Assembly: GCA_946558695.1 (NCBI GenBank) | Contig: CAMNTQ010000026.1 | Coordinates: 1 to 46,293, forward strand | Reading direction: 5' to 3' | From: an uncultured Lachnospiraceae bacterium | GTDB lineage: Bacteria; Bacillota; Clostridia; Lachnospirales; Lachnospiraceae | Length of the DNA stretch: 46,293 bases | Position numbers and translations under genes: made by a program | In this document: piece after piece, positions 24,325 to 33,143 of the stretch | Numbering within the stretch: position 1 is the stretch's first letter | How the letters are laid out: each line of letters begins with the position of its first letter | Notes under the pieces: model-generated | Told to the model about the DNA's origin: nothing | Databases searched by the model: none | Seen by the model: the letters and a program-made list of their open reading frames with translations, nothing else

Positions 24325-25605
24325 TTATTCAAGTAATCCTCTGACTTCTTCTGCCGCTTTATCAAGGGCTGTCTTACTGTCAGCTTCTCCTAAGATCACA
24401 CTCTGCGTCGCCATTCTTTGAATCTCAGCCATCTCAGGATAATTTGGCAATGTAGGTCTGAACAGGGCTTTTTCAAGTTGCTGCATGATCTCATCCGGGT
24501 ATTTCCTGTTTTCATTTAAAAACTTTGTTGCGGCATTTTTATTTGCCGGTGTTAAATCTACGATTTTTTCATTGATATCTTCACGCGTAGTATATTTAAT
24601 GAAATCCCATGCTAACTCCTTGTTCTCTGAATTCGCATTGATCCCAAGGTTGAATCCGCCCAGAGTTCCTATGGATGTCCCTCCTTTTGGCACCGGAAGC
24701 AGCGCAACCCCATAGTCCATATCTGGAGCCATGCTGGCTAATGTGTCCTGCCCCCACTCTCCGTAATAAGCCATCGCGCACTGTCCGGAAGCAAAGAGCT
24801 TAAATGAATCATCTTCTCCGCGCCCTGCTACTCCCGGAGGACTGATCTTAGAACACTCATTCCAGAAATCCAAAGCTTCAATTCCTTCTTTACTGTTTAG
24901 AAGCACTTCTGTATGATCATCGTTTATGAGAGACCCGCCCCCTGAGAATGTAAATGCGTCAACCATACACTGTACGGCATCTCCTGTACCGATCCACGCA
25001 GCGATCCCATACTGGGTATCTGTTGTCATTTTCTTCCCATATTCAAGCAGTTCGTCCCACGTCTTTGGCGCTTTCTCCGGATCAAGTCCTGCTTTCTTAA
25101 ACATCTCTTTATTATAGTAGAGCATACCCCATACACCTACGTCAAACGGCAGACCGTATGTTTTGCCGAGATAACTGCATGAATCCCATGCTCCCGGAAA
25201 ATAATCTTCTTTCAAAATCCCCTCTTCCTTATCAATAAATTCTCCAAGATCATACACAAATCCAGAAGAGGCATACTGTCCGGTCCAGATCTGATCCATC
25301 ATGACAATGTCCGGTCCCTTGCCCCCTGAAAGCGCGGTAATAAGCTTATCCCTCAGTTCCGTATAGGGAAATGCTGTAATCTCCACTTCACAGTTATATT
25401 CCTTTTCAAACTCTTCTACCGCCTCATTCTGTGCTGTTTCAATATCTTTACTGGACTGCTGCAGCGTCCAGAAGACAAGTTTATCACCGGACTGTTCTTC
25501 ACTGGCAGTTCCCCCGCTGCTCTTTTCATTATTTCCGCCGCACCCGCTTATCATTCCTACGACAAAAGACATACACAATAACGCGGCAAATAATCTTTTC
25601 TTCAT
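24325..25605 (-). CDS. sugar-binding lipoprotein of a CUT1 ABC transporter
   Basis: A 426-residue family 1 extracellular solute-binding protein. The signal peptide MKKRLFAALLCMSFVVGMIS ends in a lipobox with Cys22. The body has the usual features: DKLVFWTLQQSSKD, DIVMMDQIWTGQYA, YGLPFDVGVWGMLYYNKEMFKKAGLDP, KLFASGQCAMAYYGEWG. It captures a carbohydrate outside the cell and delivers it to the two permeases. Start 25605 has GGAG 7 nt upstream; a longer start at 25632 would bury the signal peptide. It heads an operon with its own promoter, directly downstream of the two-component pair that probably controls it. The ligand cannot be read from the sequence. Confidence 0.95.
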   Translation of the reverse strand: MKKRLFAALLCMSFVVGMISGCGGNNEKSSGGTASEEQSGDKLVFWTLQQSSKDIETAQNEAVEEFEKEYNCEVEITAFPYTELRDKLITALSGGKGPDIVMMDQIWTGQYASSGFVYDLGEFIDKEEGILKEDYFPGAWDSCSYLGKTYGLPFDVGVWGMLYYNKEMFKKAGLDPEKAPKTWDELLEYGKKMTTDTQYGIAAWIGTGDAVQCMVDAFTFSGGGSLINDDHTEVLLNSKEGIEALDFWNECSKISPPGVAGRGEDDSFKLFASGQCAMAYYGEWGQDTLASMAPDMDYGVALLPVPKGGTSIGTLGGFNLGINANSENKELAWDFIKYTTREDINEKIVDLTPANKNAATKFLNENRKYPDEIMQQLEKALFRPTLPNYPEMAEIQRMATQSVILGEADSKTALDKAAEEVRGLLE

Positions 25606-25670
25606 ATCATTTCTCCTTTTTTGTCTTTGCAAGGTTACTTTTAGAAATGCACTTCTATTACTTTAAAGCA

Positions 25671-25700
25671 ATTATATAATATGCGCTCTCTTTCTCACAA
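25671..25700 (-). promoter_or_regulatory. promoter of the sugar ABC transporter operon
   Basis: Minus strand TTGTGA (25695-25700), 18-bp spacer, consensus TATAAT (25671-25676). It is the likely target of the AraC-type regulator encoded just upstream. Confidence 0.6.
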
Positions 25701-25746
25701 CGTATCATTTCTGACATATTTTCTACTTTTTTTACTTCATTCTCAT

Positions 25747-27192
25747 TTATGCGCCGCTGCATTTTTCCCGGTATTCTTTCGGCGTAATACCTACCATTTC
25801 TTTAAAAAGCTTATTAAAATATTTTGTGTTTTCATACCCTACAAATTCACCGATCTCATATATTTTGTAATTTTCTTCCCGCAAAAGCTCTTTTGCTCTT
25901 TCAATCCTTTTTTCCATAACATATTTCGTAAAAGATTTTCCCACATTTTCTTTAAACAATCTGCTCAGATAAGAAGGATTCAGATATAGCTGCAGCGCGA
26001 TTTTTTCCAGCGAGATCTCTTTATCCAGATTTTTAATGATGATATCTTCAATATCCCGGATGATTTTTCTTTTCGAACTATTTCCTTCATCTCTCAAGCT
26101 GTCTATACAGTGTGAAAAACAGGCAGACATCCATCCGTACATCTCTTCTATATCATCAAATCCCAGACGCTCATAATGTGATTTGAGAGAAAATTCTCCG
26201 TGAAATACCCGCTCAGGATTCTGATTAGATCTGTCGATCAACTGATAAAAAGTATCCATCAGACGGATCTGTATCGTATGGACTGCCGCAAGCGAAACCT
26301 TTGCTTCCTTAAACCCTTTAAAGATCCTGTCTAACACTTCCTCTGCTTCTTTGTATTTCCCGGCATTCATGATATTAGAAAAAAGAGCGGCGTCCTGGAT
26401 CAGATAGAATACCTTATCATTTTTACCCTCCAGAGCATGAAAGACTCTTTTCTCTTTATCATAAAACCTGTGATCGAGTGCCTTGGCTGCCTCCTCATAT
26501 GCAGCCTTCGCATTCTGTATCTGTGTAAATCCATTGCTGATCCCCATATAGGTATCCTGTACTGCCATAATATCTTCAAAGTTTTTCTGATCCTGCTCAT
26601 ACGCTTCCCGTATGAACACCAGCTCATCCTCCACAACCCCTGCTGCCATATGGCCTTTGGTCACTGGATATTCTCGTACTGCTTCTTTTATGACACGATG
26701 ATTTCCCTTTACAATACATACATATTTAAGGCTTTCTTTACTCATCCATTGAGGAAGCGCTAAAAGATCATCTGCCCCCTCCCTGAACAGTCTTGTCACC
26801 GCGTATGTTTCTTTCTCTTTTTCTATATTTTCTGTCGTGATCTTCATCAGCTTCTTAAGGGCATCTGTATCGACCGGCTTAAACAAAAAATCAACCGCCC
26901 CTGTCCTGAAAGCCTCCCTGACATTTTTTGCCGAATCAATCCCGCTGAGTAATATGACCTTTATCATCGGATCCATTTCCCTGATCTCTTTCAGTAGCCA
27001 AAGCCCATCTTTTTCTCCCATCTTCACATCCGAAATAACAATATTGATTTTATATTGTTTTAGTATCTTTGCCGCGGCTTCCGCGCTCCCTGCTTCAAAA
27101 ACTTTTGAAATATCCAGCCCTTTCCATGGAATGCATTTTGAAAGATATTCCACCATCCATGGATCGTCATCTACGATCAGTATACTGTACAT
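25747..27192 (-). CDS. AraC-type response regulator (YesN family)
   Basis: 481 residues. The receiver domain is at 1-125, with Asp9/Asp10 and phospho-acceptor Asp55 (VISDVKMGEKDG) and the Lys in FLFKPVD. A variable middle region follows, and the last 100 residues hold two AraC helix-turn-helix motifs (ISLEKIALQLYLNPSYLSRLFKENVG and IYEIGEFVGYENTKYFNKLFKEMVGITPKEYRE in the sequence). It is the partner of the sensor kinase upstream: the genes are 1 bp apart and the AAGGAGG site lies inside the end of the kinase gene. Regulators of this type activate nearby sugar-uptake genes. Confidence 0.95.
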   Translation of the reverse strand: MYSILIVDDDPWMVEYLSKCIPWKGLDISKVFEAGSAEAAAKILKQYKINIVISDVKMGEKDGLWLLKEIREMDPMIKVILLSGIDSAKNVREAFRTGAVDFLFKPVDTDALKKLMKITTENIEKEKETYAVTRLFREGADDLLALPQWMSKESLKYVCIVKGNHRVIKEAVREYPVTKGHMAAGVVEDELVFIREAYEQDQKNFEDIMAVQDTYMGISNGFTQIQNAKAAYEEAAKALDHRFYDKEKRVFHALEGKNDKVFYLIQDAALFSNIMNAGKYKEAEEVLDRIFKGFKEAKVSLAAVHTIQIRLMDTFYQLIDRSNQNPERVFHGEFSLKSHYERLGFDDIEEMYGWMSACFSHCIDSLRDEGNSSKRKIIRDIEDIIIKNLDKEISLEKIALQLYLNPSYLSRLFKENVGKSFTKYVMEKRIERAKELLREENYKIYEIGEFVGYENTKYFNKLFKEMVGITPKEYREKCSGA

Positions 27193-27193
27193 T

Positions 27194-28957
27194 CTATTCG
27201 CCTCCTTCCTGCATAGGTATCGTAATCTCTATCCTGGTTCCTCTTCCTGCTTCACTGTATAGATCCAGACTGCTGTTCTTGCCATAATACAGCTTCAGCC
27301 TGTCATGGATATTTTTTAACGCAAATGCCTCCAAAGCTTCATCGGCGTCATCTTCCAGTATTTTTTTTATTTCACATAGTTTTGATGTACTGATCCCGCA
27401 TCCGGCATCTGATACTGATATATCCAGCCGGCCGGTACTTTCTTTAATATCAATGGATATAACAGGAGAATATCTCACGTCCTTAAGTCCGTGCTCAATA
27501 CAATTTTCAACCAGCGGCTGCACGATCAATTCCGGTATCAATACATCCATCAGCTCTTCTTTCACTTTTATCCGGAGCTCATAGCGTCCGCGGTAACGTA
27601 CATTTTGGATTTTCAGATAATACCGGATATGCTGCAGCGTATTGCGGATGGTGATCATTTCCTTTCCTTTATTCAGGCTCAGTCTGTAAAAGTCAGTCAA
27701 AGCCTTGGACAGATCGGCAATTTCCTGTATGCGGTAAATATTGGACAGGCAGTAGATGGAATTTAAAGTATTGTATAAGAAATGCGGATTGATCTGCTCC
27801 TGAAATAACCTTAACTGGATCAGCTTCTGCTTTTCCTGCTCATCTGCCAGTTCTTTCATCAGATTCCTGTTTTCAGTCACCATCTGATTGAAGCTTTCAT
27901 ACAAGATCCCGAATTCATCTTCCCGCTCTTCTTTAATCAGCGTTTTTTCACTGTCAACGATAACTACTCTTTTCATGTGCTCCATCAAAGTAAAGATGGG
28001 ACGATACATTTTCTTACTGAATATATAAGAAAGATAAAAAGCCATGGCGACAACCGGTATCATAAAAATAAGCGCCAGCTTCCATATCCTGTAAATAGGT
28101 GAATATATATTTTGATATGGTATCAGCATGCCGTACTTCAGACCCGTATTCGGAGATTCTAAAAGATACAGATAGTTCGACTGCTCATCTATATACATCT
28201 CTGTTTTCGATGATCCCGCCCCATATTCTGTTACTTCTTCTTGCACCTCTTCTGACAGATCCAATGAAGCTGCTAATATCTGGTTTTCCTCTGAAACAAG
28301 GAACATGCTGTGGGAATTAATGATTTCAAAATCTTCGATATATTCAAAGATTTCTTTAATGTCTACACTGACAAAGATATAGCCTAAGACCTCTTCTTTT
28401 ACATTTTCTTTCAGCGGCAACGCGCATGTTAAGTACCCTTTATCACTTTCCCAAGGCATTCCCGGTACATTCTTTGTATTTTTCCATTCATAATAGTTTT
28501 CGCCGGCAATAAACTTGCTGTACAGTTCTGTTGTTTCAAAACGAAGCTCATGGATAGCTTTATTTTCTGAATGGTAAAAACAATGGTTTTTTATGTCATA
28601 TATATAGATAGCACTTACATATGGATATGATTTTTTCAGCAGCCACAGCGTCTTTGATACATCCTGCGCCCGCGCGAAACCCAGGCTCATATCTATATCA
28701 TACTTTTCTTTTAAAGAATCCTCTATCTTATCGTCCAATATGATGGAACTGAAGCACTCCGTAGCCTGCATAAGCCTTCCGTCCACACCTTTTTCTATCT
28801 GCTTAAGCCCATTGGAGATCTCTTCTTTTGTATAATCCAGAACAACCTGGGATGTATTTATGCTCAGCATCACTGCCAGGATCGCAACCGACAAAAAAAT
28901 CAGTACGCAAAAATAAAACAATAAATTGGCCTGAATACTTTTCCTTCTTTTTCGCAT
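27194..28957 (-). CDS. sensor histidine kinase (YesM family)
   Basis: 587 residues. TM1 (about 13-35) and TM2 (about 280-302) flank an extracellular dCache-type sensor; a HAMP region follows. The kinase core is the YesM/LytS type: the phospho-accepting His is in QINPHFLYNTLNSIYCLS, and the ATP-binding N-box is QPLVENCIEHGLKD. The G-box region has DAGCGIS. It probably reads an extracellular sugar, directly or with the binding lipoprotein, and phosphorylates the adjacent AraC-type regulator. It starts 8 nt after GGAGG, 68 bp beyond the GRE gene, with a terminator-like hairpin between them. Confidence 0.94.
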   Translation of the reverse strand: MRKRRKSIQANLLFYFCVLIFLSVAILAVMLSINTSQVVLDYTKEEISNGLKQIEKGVDGRLMQATECFSSIILDDKIEDSLKEKYDIDMSLGFARAQDVSKTLWLLKKSYPYVSAIYIYDIKNHCFYHSENKAIHELRFETTELYSKFIAGENYYEWKNTKNVPGMPWESDKGYLTCALPLKENVKEEVLGYIFVSVDIKEIFEYIEDFEIINSHSMFLVSEENQILAASLDLSEEVQEEVTEYGAGSSKTEMYIDEQSNYLYLLESPNTGLKYGMLIPYQNIYSPIYRIWKLALIFMIPVVAMAFYLSYIFSKKMYRPIFTLMEHMKRVVIVDSEKTLIKEEREDEFGILYESFNQMVTENRNLMKELADEQEKQKLIQLRLFQEQINPHFLYNTLNSIYCLSNIYRIQEIADLSKALTDFYRLSLNKGKEMITIRNTLQHIRYYLKIQNVRYRGRYELRIKVKEELMDVLIPELIVQPLVENCIEHGLKDVRYSPVISIDIKESTGRLDISVSDAGCGISTSKLCEIKKILEDDADEALEAFALKNIHDRLKLYYGKNSSLDLYSEAGRGTRIEITIPMQEGGE

Positions 28958-28981
28958 AATCCATACCTCCCGGATCTGATA

Positions 28982-29020
28982 GATAAAAAGAAGGATACCC
29001 TGATAACCCGGTACCCTCTT
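28982..29020 (-). terminator. terminator-like hairpin between the GRE and sensor kinase genes
   Basis: GAGGGTACC pairs with GGGTATCCTTC with one bulge, followed by TTCTTTTTATC on the minus strand. It may let most transcripts of the enzyme genes end here while some read on into the regulator genes. Confidence 0.6.
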
Positions 29021-29025
29021 TCATT

Positions 29026-31173
29026 TTATATTGTATCAATCATACGGTCTACTACAAGTTTCCTGAATTCCGGTGACAGCGTGATAAAGTAAGAAGTAAA
29101 GCCGGTCACTCTAACGACCAGATCCGGATAAAGTTCCGGATCCTTATGAGCGGCAAATATCTTTTCTTTATTCACGATATTCACATTGATCAAAGTGCCG
29201 CCCTTTTCAAAATGTCCTCTGATCAGATCCATGATCCGTTCGACGCCTCCATCCTCCATTCCTATCCCAGGGTCTAATTCCAGTTGGAACGGCGCCGGAT
29301 TACCGAACCCAGGCTGTACCATGGCAATTCCATTGGACATTGCAGTTGCCGCGCCGTCTTTTCTGAATCCCGCATTTGGATTGGCACCGTGGTTTATGGG
29401 CTCTCCTGCTTTTCGTCCATTAGGTGTGGCTCCTACTTTCTTTCCAAGCCCGATCGTATTTGCCCAGCTAAACCACCCCGGAATCAGTATTCTATTCTTT
29501 GGCATCTTTTTTTCTTTGATCTGTTTTGTAAATTCTCTGTTTACTTTATCCGCCCACTTATCTCCCAGACCTTTCCCCTGACAGTATTTTTCAGAATGGC
29601 TTAAGATCTGCTGTATCCTCTTATTCTCTCCTTTAAAATCCGCAAGTATCGCATCATATATTTCCTTCCAGCTAAGACACCTATCCTTTACAACTCTCTG
29701 CTCCAATGCCGCAAAAGAATCCGCGACTACTGCAATTCCGGCCCCGTCGACGCCAATATTGACAAACTCTGCCGAAAGAGTCATATCCACTCCTTGTTCG
29801 ATCGCATTATGCATCAACAGATTTCCCCATAATTCCGGCATATGTTTATGCATATTGTCCAGATGGAAATTAATCCCTCTTGCCGTGATATCTACTCCCC
29901 TTTCAAGATGACAGACAAATTTTTTCCATAGGATATCCATTGAATAATCTTCCCCGTTCATCATCTCATGATACGCAATATCAAATACTTTGGCAACATT
30001 GATTTTTACACAGTCATTTAGAGGGTACTCCCTTCCCGGAAGCGCCATCCAGTTACATCCCACGGCAATCCTTTCCACTGCCATCTTTCTCGTCACATTT
30101 TCATTGCGGGCATAATTCATAAGTCCTTTGTCCCCTGAAAATCTCGGCCATCCGTTGCCGTCTTTAAATAAGTATTCCACTCCCTTTTTTAATAATTCTT
30201 CATTGATTTTATCATGTATCCTGATGGTGATATTGGCAGAACTATTCAGCCAGTGCGCCGCCCTCAGGACCAGAAAGGACAGTTCATTTGTCATATCATT
30301 GCCATTCTCATCCGGCCCGGATAATTGATAGTAATTCGGATTGAGCAGCAATAAATCAGCCAGTATAAAAGTTGCTTTCTCATCATCCAGCCTTCCCTCC
30401 TCTTTATCTTTTTTATAAAAAGGATATAAAAACTGGTCGATCTGCATACCAGCACCTTCCCTGTTATACATCCACGACACCTGATAGAACCATCCCAGCC
30501 ACTGGCATACCTCTAAGAAAGTCTTAGGCGGGGCAGTAAGGATATTTTTATTACACTCAAGCATTTCCTTAAGATTTTCTCTGATCTCTTCGTTTTCTTC
30601 CACGCTTATTTTAAAGGAGATCTCATCAATATGCCTTTCGATCAACCTTAAAAGTGCCCTTAACACTCTTTCATGGGCATCGTAAAATTCATATTTTTCT
30701 TTACCGTTCTTCTTCCTGTAATGCCGGATTTTTTGGATAAGCCCATGATATCCCAGTGAAATGCCTATCTGATAGTCACATGCATAATGCTGGTTGCTTC
30801 CGATCCCTGAAATAATGTCATACTCGTCTAATTCTTTTTTCAATCCGTCATAAGGCATCAGGTGATCCGGCCATTTTCCGGGCCATCCTCCCTGATAATC
30901 CAAAAGCATCACCATCCTCCTTCCCGCCAGTATTTCCAATGGATCAACATAGACCGGATGTGCATCTGCCAGTTTTGCCATATTGACAGAAAATCCTACC
31001 GCCCCATAAAACCCTCCGTCACTGCTGTTGGAAACCGGCGTAAAGGAAAAGTCGTCCGGAACCGCTACTCCCCCGTTATCATCCAGATCCATATATCCTT
31101 TCTGCTTTCTTTTTTCCAACGTATCCTTAATTTTCTTATCCCGCAATATCCGTATTCTTTCTCTGTAATTCAT
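29026..31173 (-). CDS. glycyl radical enzyme of unassigned reaction (GCNW active-site variant)
   Basis: 715 residues of the pyruvate formate-lyase/dehydratase superfamily. The C-terminal radical motif RVTGFTSYF places the glycyl radical at Gly691. GATPNGRKAGEPINHG (about 581-596) is the usual family box. The thiyl-radical cysteine is Cys373 in AVGCNWMALPGREY. In the dehydratases and lyases I know (choline, glycerol, propanediol, hydroxyproline, isethionate) this motif is GCVE, where Glu is the acid/base; here Asn374 and Trp375 replace it. It is not pyruvate formate-lyase, which has two adjacent Cys. Databases often label such proteins formate acetyltransferase; that would be wrong. The neighbours (ROK kinase, sugar importer, SIS isomerase) suggest a sugar or sugar-phosphate substrate; this is inference. 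Confidence 0.93.
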   Translation of the reverse strand: MNYRERIRILRDKKIKDTLEKRKQKGYMDLDDNGGVAVPDDFSFTPVSNSSDGGFYGAVGFSVNMAKLADAHPVYVDPLEILAGRRMVMLLDYQGGWPGKWPDHLMPYDGLKKELDEYDIISGIGSNQHYACDYQIGISLGYHGLIQKIRHYRKKNGKEKYEFYDAHERVLRALLRLIERHIDEISFKISVEENEEIRENLKEMLECNKNILTAPPKTFLEVCQWLGWFYQVSWMYNREGAGMQIDQFLYPFYKKDKEEGRLDDEKATFILADLLLLNPNYYQLSGPDENGNDMTNELSFLVLRAAHWLNSSANITIRIHDKINEELLKKGVEYLFKDGNGWPRFSGDKGLMNYARNENVTRKMAVERIAVGCNWMALPGREYPLNDCVKINVAKVFDIAYHEMMNGEDYSMDILWKKFVCHLERGVDITARGINFHLDNMHKHMPELWGNLLMHNAIEQGVDMTLSAEFVNIGVDGAGIAVVADSFAALEQRVVKDRCLSWKEIYDAILADFKGENKRIQQILSHSEKYCQGKGLGDKWADKVNREFTKQIKEKKMPKNRILIPGWFSWANTIGLGKKVGATPNGRKAGEPINHGANPNAGFRKDGAATAMSNGIAMVQPGFGNPAPFQLELDPGIGMEDGGVERIMDLIRGHFEKGGTLINVNIVNKEKIFAAHKDPELYPDLVVRVTGFTSYFITLSPEFRKLVVDRMIDTI

Positions 31174-31210
31174 GAACCGTCTCCTTCCTGTTATGCCTTA
31201 TTACCGTCCC

Positions 31211-32032
31211 TTATACTGAAATATTTGATATTTTTACTTTCATTTGATAGATCCGTCCAAACTCTTCAGCATATTTTTTAAGTTTTTCCTTATTAGGAGT
31301 TTCAAATCTTTTCATATCCTTACTGCTTTCTGTCTGTTTGCTCAATCCCAACGGGTGATAAGGCAGAAGTTCATAATACCAAAGATTTTTTAAGCTACCC
31401 GCAAATCCGGCGATTTTTTTTAATTCCTCTTTTTCACTGTTGACTCCTTCTATTACCGGAGTCCTGATGATCAGACCGCATTTCAGATACGGATCCAGTT
31501 TCCGGATATTGCTTAATATTTTTTTATTTGAAATCCCTGTATATCTTTGATGCTTTTCTTCATCATAGATCTTAATGTCCACCATCCAGCAGTCGATATA
31601 CGGCAAAAGCTCCTGATAGATATCAAGATCCATAGAAAAATTTGTCTCTATCCCCACATTAATATCTCTTTTTTTCGCCTCTTTTACAATTTCCAGAAGA
31701 AACTCCGGCTGCGCGGAAGGTTCTCCACCAGAAACAGTCATTCCACCGGATTTCCCGTAATACACCCTGTCCTCTTCGACGATATCCAGTATTTCTTCTG
31801 CTCTATATTCTTTTCCGCACAATACTCTTGCACCTGTATAACATCCTTCCTCACATTTTCCGCAGTGAATGCATTTTTCAGCATAATATATGATTTCCTG
31901 CTTAGACTGAAGTGTTTCCGGATTGTGGCACCATGCGCACCGCATATTGCATCCTTTCAAAAAAACGGTAGTCCGCAATCCTGGTCCGTCATGCACGGAT
32001 GTCCTCTGTATATCTGCTACCATACCCTTCAT
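31211..32032 (-). CDS. glycyl radical enzyme activating protein (radical SAM)
   Basis: 273 residues. It uses S-adenosylmethionine and a [4Fe-4S] cluster to put the glycyl radical on the enzyme encoded next. The cluster motif is C28-x3-C32-x2-C35 (GCNMRCAWCHN), preceded by HDGPGLRTTVFLKGC; GGEP lies at 102-105. An insert carries one extra cluster motif, C54-x2-C57-x2-C60-x3-C64, plus a lone Cys72. Many activases of dehydratase-type enzymes carry eight extra Cys for two clusters and PFL activase has none, so this one is intermediate. It overlaps the ROK gene by 44 bp and lies 37 bp upstream of the GRE gene. Start 32032 has AGAGGG 9-10 nt before it. Confidence 0.95.
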   Translation of the reverse strand: MKGMVADIQRTSVHDGPGLRTTVFLKGCNMRCAWCHNPETLQSKQEIIYYAEKCIHCGKCEEGCYTGARVLCGKEYRAEEILDIVEEDRVYYGKSGGMTVSGGEPSAQPEFLLEIVKEAKKRDINVGIETNFSMDLDIYQELLPYIDCWMVDIKIYDEEKHQRYTGISNKKILSNIRKLDPYLKCGLIIRTPVIEGVNSEKEELKKIAGFAGSLKNLWYYELLPYHPLGLSKQTESSKDMKRFETPNKEKLKKYAEEFGRIYQMKVKISNISV

Positions 32033-32918
32033 CTGTTTCTACCCTCTCTATTTTATTTTTATATCCATCCATGGCCACACACAAAGCAGCAATGTCACCA
32101 ATATGCTCTTTTAATTTTGAGGTTTTTATCATAACATCCCTGTAGTTTCTCTCCAGCGCCTCTTCTCTGAGCCGCTTTAACATAGAATTTTTAAGCAATC
32201 TTTCAGCTCTGGTGTAAATACTCCCGATCACTATAACTTCCGGATTTAGTATATCCACCAGGATCGCCAAGCTTTTTCCCAGGTTTTCGCCAAGCTCCCT
32301 ATAGACTTCCAATGCCTCCTTCTCTCCGTTATAGGCTCTTTCTGCCAGTTCTTTCGCCGTGCCTTTGCCATATTGGGCAATGCCGCCGCCGCTGCAGTAT
32401 CCTTCAACAGCCCCCTCTTTTCCATATCCAATATGTCCTTTTTCATATAATCTGACATGACCGATTTCTCCGGCACTGTTGCTTGTCCCTGTATATAAGT
32501 TTCCGTTTAAGATCAGTCCCGCGCCAAAACCTGTGCCGCATGTTATAAATACGACATTTTTATAGCTTTTTGCATTCCCGAAATACCATTCTGCCAACGC
32601 CCCCGCATCCGCGTCATTTTGCAGATAAACCGGTACCAAAAAATCATTTTGTATAAGCTTCACGATTTCTACATGATCCCATCCCGGCAGATTAGGCGGT
32701 GACAGTATGATTCCCCTTTTTCCATCCAACGGTCCGCCGCAGCTTACACCGATTGCTTTTACCCTGTCATCCATGAGACTTTTGATGGAATTTAAAATGT
32801 TTTGGATCGTTTCATTCTTTCTGACCGTCTCAAATTTGATCTTATCAAGTATCTGGCCGCTGTCATTTCCCAAAACTACTGCTGTCTTTGTACCCCCTAT
32901 ATCGACTCCTATATACAT
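31989..32918 (-). CDS. ROK-family sugar kinase (possible regulator role excluded)
   Basis: 309 residues, no DNA-binding N-terminus, so a kinase and not a ROK repressor. The ATP-phosphate motif is DIGGTK (6-11); the catalytic Asp102 is in QNDADAGALAEW; ITCGTGFGAGLI and GEIGHV (His154) follow. The zinc-binding CxCGxxGCxE loop of classical ROK kinases is replaced by GYGKEGAVEGYCSGGG, with a single Cys. It probably phosphorylates the imported carbohydrate as the first gene of the locus. ATG 32918 is chosen (AGGTG 9 nt upstream) over 32945. The long overlap with the activase gene suggests tight co-expression. Confidence 0.93.
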   Translation of the reverse strand: MYIGVDIGGTKTAVVLGNDSGQILDKIKFETVRKNETIQNILNSIKSLMDDRVKAIGVSCGGPLDGKRGIILSPPNLPGWDHVEIVKLIQNDFLVPVYLQNDADAGALAEWYFGNAKSYKNVVFITCGTGFGAGLILNGNLYTGTSNSAGEIGHVRLYEKGHIGYGKEGAVEGYCSGGGIAQYGKGTAKELAERAYNGEKEALEVYRELGENLGKSLAILVDILNPEVIVIGSIYTRAERLLKNSMLKRLREEALERNYRDVMIKTSKLKEHIGDIAALCVAMDGYKNKIERVETDEGYGSRYTEDIRA

Positions 32919-32984
32919 ATCTTCAAACACCTCTGCTCTATACAAATGCTTTCCAATGCCAAACCCCTTTGTTATCTTGATTTC

Positions 32985-33012
32985 ATTATATCTGTTATAT
33001 CTTCAATAACAA
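32985..33012 (-). promoter_or_regulatory. putative promoter of the ROK-activase-GRE operon
   Basis: Minus strand TTGTTA (33007-33012), 16-bp spacer, consensus TATAAT (32985-32990). A small palindrome AATGTTACATT lies just upstream (near 33020-33030) and could be an operator. Confidence 0.5.
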
Positions 33013-33108
33013 TCTAATCAATGTTACATTTATTCCACTATTTTATGCTCTTATATCAAACAGATAAAATGAATGTCCGGTTATTTTTCCTTCCTGACTT
33101 TCCCCAAG

Positions 33109-33143
33109 AAAAAAGGAGATGTATAGAACCCTATACATCTCCT
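33109..33143 (-). terminator. intrinsic terminator of the chemoreceptor gene, copy B of a repeated terminator
   Basis: GGAGATGTATAG (33115-33126) pairs perfectly with CTATACATCTCC (33131-33142) around AACC, followed by six T on the minus strand. Confidence 0.92.

Noticed and set aside
29026-31173. Pyruvate formate-lyase
   Set aside because: The Cys-Cys pair needed for pyruvate is absent and the gene context is a sugar locus.
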